From contig CAKPTK010000009.1 in assembly GCA_934190685.1 (NCBI GenBank), forward strand, positions 1-31,437: 31,437 bases of DNA. The letters run 5' to 3'. A program made the translations under genes and the position numbers. Source of the stretch: an uncultured Prevotella sp. GTDB taxonomy: Bacteria; Bacteroidota; Bacteroidia; Bacteroidales; Bacteroidaceae. Below are positions 16,101 through 24,210 of this stretch, in pieces (positions within the stretch are counted from its first letter, which is position 1; each line of letters starts with the position of its first letter). The notes beneath the pieces were generated by a model. The model was given only the letters and a program-made list of their open reading frames with translations, was not told the origin of the DNA and searched no databases.

Positions 16101-16551
16101 CGATTTCCACCATGAAGTAGGGCATCTCTACAGTCTTGACGATGCAGCGAAGACGGCGGATGTCGATGGCTCCCAATCCGGCATAGGGGCGTGGCTCGAC
16201 AGGAATCTTTCCGACAAGACGGGATGGGATGGCGGTGGAGAAGACAGCGGAGATGAAGATGCACAATGCCCTTGCGTCGTACATCAAATCCTCGTGGGTC
16301 AATGGCAACGAGTGGTTTGAGTTACGGCGCATCTGTTGGATGGCCACAATGTCACGAACGTGGATATGGTGGACTTTGCAGAGAAAGTCCACTTGTGAGA
16401 ATAGATTGCCGAACGCTTGTCTCGTGTCCTTGATAGCCTCGTGACAGGCGAGCACAAGTGTCTCGTGCATCATCCTGTTCACATCGGCGCCTTTTTCTTT
16501 TTGAATGATTTCAAGAACCCGGTCGAAGAGCTCGTCTGCCGAGATGTCCAT
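13192..16551 (-). CDS. Dna2-like protein: RecB/Cas4-type nuclease fused to SF1B helicase
   Basis: 1119-residue cytoplasmic DNA or RNA processing enzyme. The middle of the N-terminal half carries a PD-(D/E)xK nuclease signature, G335-R-V-D338-L followed by E349-Q-K351, typical of RecB/Cas4-like nucleases. The C-terminal half is an AAA_11/AAA_12 (Upf1/Dna2-like) helicase: Walker A GPPGTGKT at 698-705, DESS at 814-817 (motif II), GDHKQLPA (motif III), a GxxVPYRNQ-type motif, VERYQGSQRDVIIYS (motif V) and ITRARKQ (motif VI). All key residues are present. It sits 5 bp downstream of upp and is probably cotranscribed. Similar fusions act in DNA repair and in some phage-defence systems; which applies here cannot be told from sequence. 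Genes with this architecture are often annotated only as AAA domain protein. Confidence 0.8.
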   Translation of the reverse strand: MDISADELFDRVLEIIQKEKGADVNRMMHETLVLACHEAIKDTRQAFGNLFSQVDFLCKVHHIHVRDIVAIQQMRRNSNHSLPLTHEDLMYDARALCIFISAVFSTAIPSRLVGKIPVEPRPYAGLGAIDIRRLRCIVKTVEMPYFMVEIDHDGGENLKVDCTAHHFAYLGNILKPGMQLNLLDCHMDKADANHPLLIPTFIVVEPDFLLDISSIAACFTDFGHHPLLYLFNQLKPKANTQPILLGNFAGSALDDIINSHDIGNYNFSDTLRNNFHEKALEFSTCSPFDSRRFKEDAAKQVANLKLTVHELFRKYKREKAILEPSFVCESLGIQGRVDLMTTDMELLVEQKSGKNWNIERQQQNTYGSKQLENHYVQLLLYYGVLKYNFRLGNNKVDIRLLYSKYPPEQGLMVVSFYQKLFLEALRFRNQVVAFNYWVAKNGLRPILPIITADTLNVNHVESSFYHQYILPEQERILHPLQTLSPLERNYFCRMYDFVNMEQIISRVGNCDGHSYNGADAWNVPLDEKRESGNIYIGLTITAKYRSNEYNGYDTIRLSVPDQGEDFLPNFRQGDMVYLYSYQKKETPDMRHAILFKGYLTEIHHDKLIVHLCDGLQNPAILEDTLPYAIEACKGGIGSSAVGSLYQFVTSAPSRKQLLLGQRAPKRDNSLTLSRSYNPDYDPILLQAKQARDYYLLVGPPGTGKTSMALRFMVEEELSEAESSLLLMSYTNRAVDEICEMLSDAGIEYIRIGNEYSCAPHFRSRLLSNITADMAKLADIKQMISEARVLVGTTATMMSRQYLFRHKHFSLAIIDESSQILEPDLIGLLAAHNDRDSNDLAIRRFVLIGDHKQLPAVVQQSVASSTVEDPLLQAIHLDDCRNSLFERLIKTERAAGRTDFIGTLRKQGRMHPDIAEFPNRMFYRREQLQPVPCPHQEETTLHYEATSLDSTDDLLKSQRMIYIESPFCKRPNLSEKVNPAEADIVADLVRRIHRFYGEQFDADKTVGVIVPYRNQIAMIRKRLEQLGIPAICAITIDTVERYQGSQRDVIIYSFTVQSHYQLGFLASNRFEEDGHVIDRKLNVAITRARKQMIITGNRSVLSADPIFRSLISYIENHSCK

Positions 16552-16556
16552 GCGGA

Positions 16557-17216
16557 TTACAGTTTTTCGCCGTAGCAGAGATCGCCGGCATCGCCAAATC
16601 CGGGCACGATATATTTATGCTCGTTCATGCCGGGGTCGATGGCTCCGCACCAGATGGTGGTCGTCTCGTCGGGGAAAGTGCGTTTCACATGTTCGATGCC
16701 CTCGGGGGTGGCGATGACACAGGCCACATGCACATGCTTTGGGGTTCCCTTGGTGAGGAAAGCCTTGTAGCCCAGTTCCATGGAGCCACCGGTGGCGAGC
16801 ATCGGGTCGACGATGATGAGCGTCTTTCCGTCGAGATTGGGGGTGGCCAGATATTCGACATGGATGCTCACCTCGGTATGCGCCTCGTCTGTGTAAGCAC
16901 GATAGGCACTCACGAAAGCGTTGCCCGCATGGTCGAACACATTGAGAAATCCTGTGTGGAAGGGAAGACCCGCACGGAAGATGGTGGCGATGACCACATC
17001 GTCCTTAGGCACATGTACCTCGCTTGTGCCGAGTGGAGTCTGCACTTGTTTTTTAACAAAAGAGAACGTCTTGCTGATTTCAAAGGCCTCCATTTCGCCG
17101 ATGCGCATGATGTTGTTGCGAAAGAGAAGTCTGTTTTGCTGATAGTCCTTGTCACGGATTTCCGACATATAAAGCCCCATGATGGAGTCGGTGTCGCTAA
17201 AGTTGATGATGTCCAT
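16557..17216 (-). CDS. upp: Uracil phosphoribosyltransferase
   Basis: 219-residue cytoplasmic enzyme converting uracil and PRPP to UMP (pyrimidine salvage). The PRPP loop VDPMLATGGS is at 136-145. The uracil-binding C-terminal region GMNEHKYIVPGFGDAGD is also present, and IFRAGLPF (79-86) matches the family. Length is typical or slightly long (usual ~208-217). The first gene of a likely two-gene operon with the nuclease-helicase (5-bp gap). A near-perfect promoter lies 14 nt upstream of the ATG. Confidence 0.93.
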   Translation of the reverse strand: MDIINFSDTDSIMGLYMSEIRDKDYQQNRLLFRNNIMRIGEMEAFEISKTFSFVKKQVQTPLGTSEVHVPKDDVVIATIFRAGLPFHTGFLNVFDHAGNAFVSAYRAYTDEAHTEVSIHVEYLATPNLDGKTLIIVDPMLATGGSMELGYKAFLTKGTPKHVHVACVIATPEGIEHVKRTFPDETTTIWCGAIDPGMNEHKYIVPGFGDAGDLCYGEKL

Positions 17217-17229
17217 AGTGATTTTTATG

Positions 17230-17260
17230 CAAAGTTACACTAAAAGGAAGACACGGCAAA
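17230..17260 (-). promoter_or_regulatory. Promoter of upp operon
   Basis: On the minus strand, TTTG (17260-17257), exactly 19 nt, and TAACTTTG (17237-17230) followed by C. This is the best consensus promoter in the window. The leader to upp is only a few bases, so the transcript may be nearly leaderless. Confidence 0.75.
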
Positions 17261-17314
17261 ATAAACAGCCATTCTTTTTCTGCTCTTGCCCTTGTGGAGG
17301 TGGCGAGGCTCGGC

Positions 17315-19855
17315 TTATAGGTTGAAGATGAGGCTTGCCAGAATTTCCCGTGGACGGAAGTAGGTGATGGAATAGGTGCTGCCGGTGGCGGAGACGGCAC
17401 GATATTCCCGCTTGTTGGTGCCCCACAGATTGTTGCAGTTGATGCCCAGCTCATAGGCTTGTGTCTTGTAGGACAGCGAGGCGGTGGAGTAGAGGCTGAA
17501 TTTCTCCGAGCCGTCGGCAGAGTGGCGGCATTCGTTCTTCATGGCGAATTGCCATTGTCCTGGTTGGAAATAGAGGTCGAGCGAGTGTTGGAAACTGCGG
17601 TAAAGGTTATGGCTCGTTCCAGAGTTCTGCTTGCTCAGATAGAATGAGCTGCGCTCTTCAAAGTTGAATATCTTCCATGGACGCATCTTGATGCTGAGAT
17701 AGGCGTTGAACCCTTTCATGTGGGTCGGAGTCTTCACTTGGTTCAATAATATATAATAGGTGTCCCATTTGTAGTTGCAGTCTAATGAGATGTTTGTGCG
17801 CATGGCTCGGAGATTCTTGCCGATGCGCCAACCCAGGCTTTGGGCCACACTCTTGTTCTCGTCGCTGACGTTGTTGCGCACATACACTCCATGATTGAGC
17901 ACACTCTCGTAGAGCGTTCTGTAGGTGTTGGCGGAGTAGGAGTAGTCAAAGCGGGTAGACCATCCGTAGCCGGGACTTTGATAAGACAGCGTGGCAGAGG
18001 CATAGTCGCCGGAAGAATAGTTGTTCTGTCCTGTGCCGCTTGTGGCATAGTTGTAGGAGGTGTAGACCCTGACAGGATTGGCTTCATAGAAACCACTGGG
18101 GGTGAATGTGTGGTTGTAGTTGGTCGTCGTGCTCCAGCAGTTGTCTATCTCCCATTTGAAGAATACATTGGGCGCAGCGTACCAACGGCGGTCTTTGTCG
18201 TTCAGAATGGAACGTGAAATCCATCCGAACGGCATGTTCAGACTGAAATCCACGTTTCCTTGCTCGCCTGTGGTGCGGTGAAAACTAAGATTGGGTTCAA
18301 TTTCTATCAGGTCTTTCTTGTAGTGCAGGGACTGCATGGTGTCGTTGTAGGCTACAAACTCGCTCTTGCTTTCCATGTCGTATCGTACTGCCAGATGAAG
18401 CTGTAACAGCTTGAATAGCGTCGCAGTTTGTTCATACTCCGTCTTCCAAGACAGGGCTTTCATGTCCAGTTGTTCGTCAGAACCATTATACAGCCGCACA
18501 TGTCCGGGCAGAAACGTATAGTTGAAATAGGACGACAGGGCTTGTCGGTAGTCTTTCCCTTTTGCCAGATTGATGTTTAGTTCGTCCGACACATTGCGCT
18601 TGTGCGGTTTCACATGCTCGTATTTCTCTGTTTCGTTCAAGCGGGTTGATGCGTTGGAGTGGCTGAAGTCCAAAGCTCCGCTTGTACGGTTGTCCACATA
18701 CATCTTCTCACCGTTATAGGTATAGTTCATTTCCGCTTTCCACCGACTGGTGTATGAGTTGGCGGTTCGCTGCTCGGTCATGAAAGTCGTATTGCCCACA
18801 TCGAGATAGGTTCGTTCGGAATAGCCGTTTGAGGTAGACTTGTCGAACAACCCCGACATTTGCAGCCGGATGTTGGCGTCTTTGCCAGTCTTGATAAACC
18901 AGTTGGTGGCGGCAAGATGGCTGTTGTTGAAGCCGTAGCGTCCCCTGCCGATGCTTCCGATATTGTGCAGAATGCCTTGCTCGCTTTGGTCGAACGTCAG
19001 GTCGTGCACTTCTTGGCTCACGTCCTCACCGATATTGTTGTGCTTGTAGAGACTGATAGTTTGCAGGTGGTTGCCGAAATACATTTCGACGAAACGCAAC
19101 TTGCGGTTCCATCCCCAGGGCTTTTGCAGGGATAGTCCTGTGCCCACTTCGCCTGTGCCCGTCCAATGGAGTTTCACTCCTTCTTTCAGCACAAGGTTCA
19201 GGGCGGCGGCGCTGCTGAATTCCTTGCCACGTAGGGCATTGACGGGTTGATGGTGTTGCAACACTTCCACACTGTCCACCTTGTCTGCTGACAGGTTCTT
19301 GCTCACCATGGCGTAGCTCTCACCAGCCATGTCCTTGCCGTCTACATAAAACTTGTTGATGGGGGCATCTCGGTATGATATCTGTCCTGTCACATCCACT
19401 TTGATGCCGGGAATGCGACTGATGACATCCTCAATGGTCCGGTCTTGCTTTTCACGCAGTCCTGCCACCGAATAGGCAATGGTGTCGCCCTTGATGCGAA
19501 ACACCTCTGGCTTCACTTCCACTTCCCTGATTTGTTGCACCTTCTCGGCAAGGGTCACATGCTTGTCGCTCTTTTGAAACGTCCCCACAGCGATTTCCTG
19601 TCTTGCATAGCCCAAGCACAGAAAAGCCAATTTGGTAGCCACTTTTCCTTCGGGCTGCGCAATGTTGAAATTTCCTTGTTTGTCGGTCTTGGCAAACTTG
19701 ATGTTGCTTCCCTTCTCGTTAATCAGTATTACGGAAGCCGATGCCACAGGGCTGCCATGGGCATCTGTTACCCGCCCCGAGAATGTGGCTGCTTTCTGTG
19801 CGAAAGCAGTCACATCCAGAAGAGACAACAGAATTATTGCGATGAGTTGTTTCAT
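17315..19855 (-). CDS. Outer membrane beta-barrel protein (TonB-receptor-like, carboxypeptidase-regulatory N-domain)
   Basis: 846 residues counted from ATG 19855 (MKQLIAIILLSLLDVTAFAQ), which gives a clean signal peptide; the frame extends to 19891, but that part adds only twelve non-signal residues. After the signal peptide come a CarboxypepD_reg-like domain (about 22-100: GRVTDAHGSPVASASVIL), a plug-like region (about 125-225: RTIEDVISRIPGIKVD, NKFYVDGKDM, KVDSVEVLQHHQP), and a long beta-barrel rich in alternating aromatic strands ending in a hydrophobic strand (EILASLIFNL). No clear TonB box is visible. The gene follows GLPGLI by 5 bp; GLPGLI plus this class of barrel is a recurrent Bacteroidetes pair of unknown substrate. 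Confidence 0.8.
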   Translation of the reverse strand: MKQLIAIILLSLLDVTAFAQKAATFSGRVTDAHGSPVASASVILINEKGSNIKFAKTDKQGNFNIAQPEGKVATKLAFLCLGYARQEIAVGTFQKSDKHVTLAEKVQQIREVEVKPEVFRIKGDTIAYSVAGLREKQDRTIEDVISRIPGIKVDVTGQISYRDAPINKFYVDGKDMAGESYAMVSKNLSADKVDSVEVLQHHQPVNALRGKEFSSAAALNLVLKEGVKLHWTGTGEVGTGLSLQKPWGWNRKLRFVEMYFGNHLQTISLYKHNNIGEDVSQEVHDLTFDQSEQGILHNIGSIGRGRYGFNNSHLAATNWFIKTGKDANIRLQMSGLFDKSTSNGYSERTYLDVGNTTFMTEQRTANSYTSRWKAEMNYTYNGEKMYVDNRTSGALDFSHSNASTRLNETEKYEHVKPHKRNVSDELNINLAKGKDYRQALSSYFNYTFLPGHVRLYNGSDEQLDMKALSWKTEYEQTATLFKLLQLHLAVRYDMESKSEFVAYNDTMQSLHYKKDLIEIEPNLSFHRTTGEQGNVDFSLNMPFGWISRSILNDKDRRWYAAPNVFFKWEIDNCWSTTTNYNHTFTPSGFYEANPVRVYTSYNYATSGTGQNNYSSGDYASATLSYQSPGYGWSTRFDYSYSANTYRTLYESVLNHGVYVRNNVSDENKSVAQSLGWRIGKNLRAMRTNISLDCNYKWDTYYILLNQVKTPTHMKGFNAYLSIKMRPWKIFNFEERSSFYLSKQNSGTSHNLYRSFQHSLDLYFQPGQWQFAMKNECRHSADGSEKFSLYSTASLSYKTQAYELGINCNNLWGTNKREYRAVSATGSTYSITYFRPREILASLIFNL

Positions 19856-19860
19856 AATCT

Positions 19861-20631
19861 TTATTTCTCGTTGAAGTATTCCATAAGGCATGCCGTTTCT
19901 GATGGTGACTTATATCGTTTTCCATCCATGATGACAACAGGTTGACGTTTTCCTGTAACGGATTCCTCCCATCCTTCTCTGTCCTTTCTATAAGCGACAA
20001 CGTCTTTTGCATATTGTTGAGGTGTCGTTTTTTTATAGTTCTTGAGAGAGAACTTCACATTTTTGTCGGAGGGTTGATGAGTTATCTTATAGGCAGAGAA
20101 AGAGAAATCGCCCTTGCTGTCAATCGCTTTCAGAATGAGTCCGGGTAATCCACAGAGTTTCCATGGCCCATCACTAATAGGAATTTCTTCCGTGTACCAC
20201 ACAATCCAAGTCCTTCCACGGAATGTTGTCTTCGCTTTTTTGCAAGGGTATTCACATATCAGCGAATCTTCTTCCAACAAATCCCAATCAAAGTTCGGAA
20301 TCGGTTCTGTATAATAAAATGGAATACGACTCAATTCATCTTTAAAAGTTAATACTCCATCTTGTGGAAAGTTCTTCTTGATCATCTGAGGGTGAACTCT
20401 TATGATAGGAGGATGTCCTTTGAACATAGATTCTAACGTATCATTCTTTTGATAGAAAAGAGACTGGTTTCCATCTATTTGCAATGTTAGTTGCGCTTGG
20501 TATGGAGTAGGACTTTCTTGGACAATTCTCATTAAAGAATTATATTCAATCCTTAAGCTATGGTCTTGTGCATAGCTTAAAGATTGAAATAATAATGAGA
20601 GTATCAGACAAAAGAAATATTTCTGTGTCAT
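19861..20631 (-). CDS. GLPGLI family protein
   Basis: 256 residues with a signal peptide (MTQKYFFCLILSLLFQSLSYAQ). The family's naming motif GLPGLI is at 161-166 inside WKLCGLPGLILKA, preceded by WIVWYTEEIPISDGPW, which is the typical family context. Function is unknown; GLPGLI proteins are exported Bacteroidetes proteins usually encoded with an outer-membrane barrel, as here. It starts 2 bp after the stop of the small gene upstream, implying translational coupling. Confidence 0.88.
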   Translation of the reverse strand: MTQKYFFCLILSLLFQSLSYAQDHSLRIEYNSLMRIVQESPTPYQAQLTLQIDGNQSLFYQKNDTLESMFKGHPPIIRVHPQMIKKNFPQDGVLTFKDELSRIPFYYTEPIPNFDWDLLEEDSLICEYPCKKAKTTFRGRTWIVWYTEEIPISDGPWKLCGLPGLILKAIDSKGDFSFSAYKITHQPSDKNVKFSLKNYKKTTPQQYAKDVVAYRKDREGWEESVTGKRQPVVIMDGKRYKSPSETACLMEYFNEK

Positions 20632-20633
20632 AA

Positions 20634-21038
20634 TTAGTAACGATAAGTTATTTCTATGAATGTAGCGCCAGTCATGGCTCGAATCATTTTGGAAAATTTA
20701 GTCTGTGGTGAGTCATCTCCACTGCCCTTTTCTGTTTCAAATTCTCCAATAGTTGGCATACCTTTAAAGATCTTATTATCACAAAAATTGAGAGCGTATG
20801 CCAATCGTATAGGAGTATTTCCATCAAAGCGAACCGTAACTTTGTATACTCCAAGAGCTCTCGTTCCGTCAGGCATTTCTATTACGACACTTGTATTAAA
20901 ATACTCTTCGTCGTGTATAATACTACCTGTTGACGATGTTACTACATCTTTAGCTGTTTTCGATTCTTGTGCAGATGCATTTACAGGATACACGAACAAT
21001 GCCATAAGGAAGGCAATCAAACTTAGAAACTTTTTCAT
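20634..21038 (-). CDS. Small exported protein of unknown function
   Basis: 134 residues with a clear signal peptide (MKKFLSLIAFLMALFVYPVNASA, cleavage before QES). The mature part is about 110 residues with alternating beta-strand patterns (TSVVIEMPDGTRALGVYKVTVRF) and ends in ITYRY. One Cys (NFCDNK). I do not recognise it. It is packed 2 bp upstream of the GLPGLI gene and 49 bp downstream of the TlpA-like gene, so it is probably part of the same envelope operon. Confidence 0.7.
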   Translation of the reverse strand: MKKFLSLIAFLMALFVYPVNASAQESKTAKDVVTSSTGSIIHDEEYFNTSVVIEMPDGTRALGVYKVTVRFDGNTPIRLAYALNFCDNKIFKGMPTIGEFETEKGSGDDSPQTKFSKMIRAMTGATFIEITYRY

Positions 21039-21087
21039 AATTGATTGATTTTAAAATTAAACAATATATGGAGTAACATCTCGCTGA

Positions 21088-22455
21088 CTATTTCAGCAAG
21101 GTGTTGATGAGCGTCTTGGCTGCGTCCTCGGATGGACGGGGAGCATAGGCGTCGACAATATTGAAGTCTTTGTCGATAAGAACGAAACGGGGAATGTAGA
21201 AGATAGCCCACTCCGAGCGGAGTTTATCGTCCACGCAGTTGTATTGCTTCAATTCTTTCTTGTGCGCTTTCAGAAAACTGAGCCAGGCTTTATGAGCGGT
21301 GTCGGTAGAGATGGGGATGAAGACGATGTTTTTGCCCGCATACTCTTTGCTCAAGGCTTCAAAGTAGGGCGACTCGTGGATGCAAGGACCACACCATGTT
21401 GCCCAGAAGTCGAGATAGATGGCTTTGCCTTTGAAATCTGACAAATGGTGGGTGTTCCCTTCCACATCGGTAAAGGTGATGTCGATGGCAGGGCTGCCTT
21501 TCATTAGCTTCCTTGCTTGTTGAATCTTCCCTTGCAATTCATCGGCAAAGTCCTTGTTATTCAGATTCTTGATGAATGCTACAATGCTGTCCAGAGTAGC
21601 CGGGTCCACTTTCTCACGGAGTATTCTAACCTTGTTGGCAGCCTCATACATTTCCTTGATGCGTGGCGAGAGGGTGATGCCTTCTGCCCATGCCTTGCAA
21701 GCGTCCATGTCGGGGGCTACGATATAGCTCATCACATCTCTGACCACAGCCACATCCATCAATTCGTCTTTGGCAAGTTCTCGATAGATGGGCTTGGCTT
21801 CGGCAGTCAAGGTCTGATAGAAGCCATTGAGCTTTTGTTTCATCTCGTCCTCTGATTTCACTCCTGCAAGCATTCGGGAATAAGAACCGTAGCAAATATA
21901 GCTATTGAGCACGTCTGCTGTGATGCGGGCATTCTCCAGTTCCTTGAATTCCTCGCTCACTCCCTTGAGATTGTTGAGCTGCTGGCGGCGAACGGCTGCC
22001 AGACTGTCAACCAAAGCCTTGGTCTTGGGGAAATCAGCCCGTAAGTTGGAACCTCCTTCAAGATAAGAACCTCCTTTTGGGAAAAGACGATGTTTCATAT
22101 ATACATTGGCGATGGCACCCTTACCGGTGAATGATGCCTCTTTGTTGTTGGTGGTGATGTGTACGGTCATGTCATCACCGGGGGAGAGATAGAGCGTGTT
22201 GCGACTGATGCGGTAGAAAGCGGGAGCTTTCAGCACAAAGGTAGTGTCGAAGTTTCCTGCCTTGTCGGTATGCAGCATGATGGTGCGACTGTCGCCCACC
22301 AATGAGGCTGCACCGTCATAAGTCATTTCCACATGGTTGGATCCCATGTCGATGAGCTGTCCTTTCAAATGCACTGTGTTGTGGTCGGCTGCCGTTATTC
22401 CGAGCGGTGAGGATAATAAAAAGGTGAGAATGCCGAGAATTGTATGGTTCTTCAT
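21088..22455 (-). CDS. TlpA-like thioredoxin-fold protein
   Basis: 455 residues, exported (signal peptide MKNHTILGILTFLLSSPLGITAA). The N-terminal ~300 residues resemble the DUF4369-like beta-sandwich and helical region found before redoxin domains in Bacteroidetes. The C-terminal redoxin/TlpA domain starts near residue 316 (GSPAIDITFTDVEGNTHHLSDFKGKAIYLDFWATWCGPC) with the redox pair C355/C358 in WCGPC (354-358) and the cis-Pro region YIPRFVLIDKD. A periplasmic thiol reductase or isomerase role is likely, possibly reduced by the DsbD-like protein (4511-6535). It lies just past the SusCD operon terminator and heads the 17315-22455 operon; this placement next to SusC/D, DUF4843 and PKD-like genes is recurrent in Bacteroidetes. 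Confidence 0.85.
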   Translation of the reverse strand: MKNHTILGILTFLLSSPLGITAADHNTVHLKGQLIDMGSNHVEMTYDGAASLVGDSRTIMLHTDKAGNFDTTFVLKAPAFYRISRNTLYLSPGDDMTVHITTNNKEASFTGKGAIANVYMKHRLFPKGGSYLEGGSNLRADFPKTKALVDSLAAVRRQQLNNLKGVSEEFKELENARITADVLNSYICYGSYSRMLAGVKSEDEMKQKLNGFYQTLTAEAKPIYRELAKDELMDVAVVRDVMSYIVAPDMDACKAWAEGITLSPRIKEMYEAANKVRILREKVDPATLDSIVAFIKNLNNKDFADELQGKIQQARKLMKGSPAIDITFTDVEGNTHHLSDFKGKAIYLDFWATWCGPCIHESPYFEALSKEYAGKNIVFIPISTDTAHKAWLSFLKAHKKELKQYNCVDDKLRSEWAIFYIPRFVLIDKDFNIVDAYAPRPSEDAAKTLINTLLK

Positions 22456-22474
22456 AAAAATAAAATTAGAAAAT

Positions 22475-22522
22475 TAAAAAAGAAGGACATAAAGAGTGTG
22501 TCGTTACCCTCTTTATGTCCTT
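22475..22522 (-). terminator. Intrinsic terminator of the SusC/SusD operon
   Basis: A 14-bp perfect stem (22483-22496 with 22509-22522), 12-nt loop, and a run of T on the minus strand after the stem (the A-run at 22475-22481). It lies 12 bp past the stop of the PKD-like gene. Confidence 0.8.
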
Positions 22523-22534
22523 GGAGAGAATGTG

Positions 22535-24190
22535 TTAAATGAATGCGATATCTTTGATTTTGCCGAAACCACGGTGAATCTGTGTGGACGGGAATTTGTG
22601 GTTGTCGTCCACCTTGCCCGCTGTGTTCAGCTGCAGCACCACAAGCTCGCCAGTGCCGTCACTCTTGTTGACAGCCACACCGAGCAGTCGGCTATAGGGA
22701 TGACCGTATGTGTCGCTGCCCAAGTCATCGGAAGAATCACTCCATCCGTAACCATTCATCGCCATCTTCAAGCAGGAGATGGTGGCTTGGGTGTCGTCAT
22801 TCTGATAGATGACGGAGGCGCTTCCTGTGGTGACATCCAACTTATACACCTTGTTGCCTGCGGCATAGAAGATGATGTTGTTGTAGGTGGCGCCAGAGGT
22901 CATCGGTGTGTTCTCGTTGAGACCTTCCGGAGTTGGGAACTCATAGACATACGGCATAATCGCCACATCGTTGTGGGTCAAGGCATAGTAGCGGAACACA
23001 TAAACGTGCGACATGTTGCCGGGAGCCAAGGCGTAAGCATAGCAACTGTAGCGTTGCCAAATGGCAACTCCGTTTTTCTCGTAGTGATAGCCATTGACAA
23101 ATTTGATGACATTCTCATCTTCCGATATATGGTTCGGATCACGGGCGTCAAGTCCGTTCTTGTAGGGAATGCGCTCGATGGGAGCGGCGTTGTGGATGCC
23201 AGATGGTGTGTAGCCCATCCAATCATTGCTTGCAGACTGCAATGCCAAATGTACAAAACGATGACCTGCCTTGTCGAAAGCGACAGCTGTGTGCGGACCG
23301 GCGGCAAATTTGCTGATATTATATTCACCTGTCAAGTTATTCGTGGGGAACATTTGGTAGAAGAAAGGTGAATAAGAACATTGCTGGAACATGTGCCCCT
23401 TGCTGCAAAGAAGTAAACCGGAGTTGGAGCATTCATCCGTCTGGAAGTTGTTCAAGTCTACTTGGTCTATCTGCTGTGGTGAGAACAAACTTTTCCAAGT
23501 AGCCATCAGTTTGAACTTGTTGCCTTGATCCATCAATCCCGACTCGTCAGGGTTGGTCGTTGTGAGTAGAAATTGGCTGTCGGCATTGTAGGCAAAATAG
23601 CTGTTTGTCACCTCGTGTTGCACGAACGACAGACAGACAGGCTTGCCAGACAACTCTTTACCGGATTCTCTATTGTATGCATCCAAAGTCACGTCCATGT
23701 CGCTACCCACATATTCCACGGCACCAAGTGCTGCGTGGTCGTCTTTCTCATAGAGCACCATCCAAGCCTTGGAGTAGGGCTTGGTCACTTCAAGTGTGGT
23801 CGGCATCACTGTTTCCGCATTGGTACGTGTGTCGGTGACATAGAGTTTTAGATAATATTTATAGGAGAACTTGGAACTGGTAGGATCCATGTCCAACGTT
23901 ACCGACTCGTCATGGCTGATTGTGTCTCTGTAGGTTGAGTTGGGACCAGTTGTGTTCATCACCCAAGTGTATTTCAGATAAGATTTGTCTCCGTCATTGG
24001 TCTTGATTTCGGGAGTGATGGTATAGTGCATCTCTGTGTCTGCCTTGCGAACGCCATAGGTGTTGTTCAGCTTGACGGAGATGTCGGAGATGCTTTCGTC
24101 ATAAGTGTAGTTGCCCTTGTCCTCGTAGCAAGCCACGAAGAGAGAGGAGAGCAGTGCCGCACAGATTATATTTTTATTGAATATTCTCAT
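22535..24190 (-). CDS. PKD-like family lipoprotein
   Basis: 551 residues. A lipoprotein signal (MRIFNKNIICAALLSSLFVAC, Cys 21 lipidated) is followed by YEDKGNYTYDE, the characteristic start of Bacteroidetes PKD-like lipoproteins. An N-terminal PKD/Ig-like region (about 30-145) precedes a larger repeat-like region with AWMVLYEKDDH and later beta-rich segments. It is probably surface-exposed and binds ligand for the SusC/D transporter. Last gene of the operon (20-bp gap after the DUF4843 gene). The exact ligand is unknown. Confidence 0.85.
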   Translation of the reverse strand: MRIFNKNIICAALLSSLFVACYEDKGNYTYDESISDISVKLNNTYGVRKADTEMHYTITPEIKTNDGDKSYLKYTWVMNTTGPNSTYRDTISHDESVTLDMDPTSSKFSYKYYLKLYVTDTRTNAETVMPTTLEVTKPYSKAWMVLYEKDDHAALGAVEYVGSDMDVTLDAYNRESGKELSGKPVCLSFVQHEVTNSYFAYNADSQFLLTTTNPDESGLMDQGNKFKLMATWKSLFSPQQIDQVDLNNFQTDECSNSGLLLCSKGHMFQQCSYSPFFYQMFPTNNLTGEYNISKFAAGPHTAVAFDKAGHRFVHLALQSASNDWMGYTPSGIHNAAPIERIPYKNGLDARDPNHISEDENVIKFVNGYHYEKNGVAIWQRYSCYAYALAPGNMSHVYVFRYYALTHNDVAIMPYVYEFPTPEGLNENTPMTSGATYNNIIFYAAGNKVYKLDVTTGSASVIYQNDDTQATISCLKMAMNGYGWSDSSDDLGSDTYGHPYSRLLGVAVNKSDGTGELVVLQLNTAGKVDDNHKFPSTQIHRGFGKIKDIAFI

Positions 24191-24210
24191 AATCGTAGAT
24201 GTTTTGTTGA

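Noticed and set aside
15421..16320. 299-codon open frame on the plus strand
   Set aside because: Shadow of the nuclease-helicase; composition Val/Gln/His-rich, no motif.
22496..23371. 291-codon plus-strand frame
   Set aside because: Antisense of the PKD-like lipoprotein, which has a lipobox and operon context.
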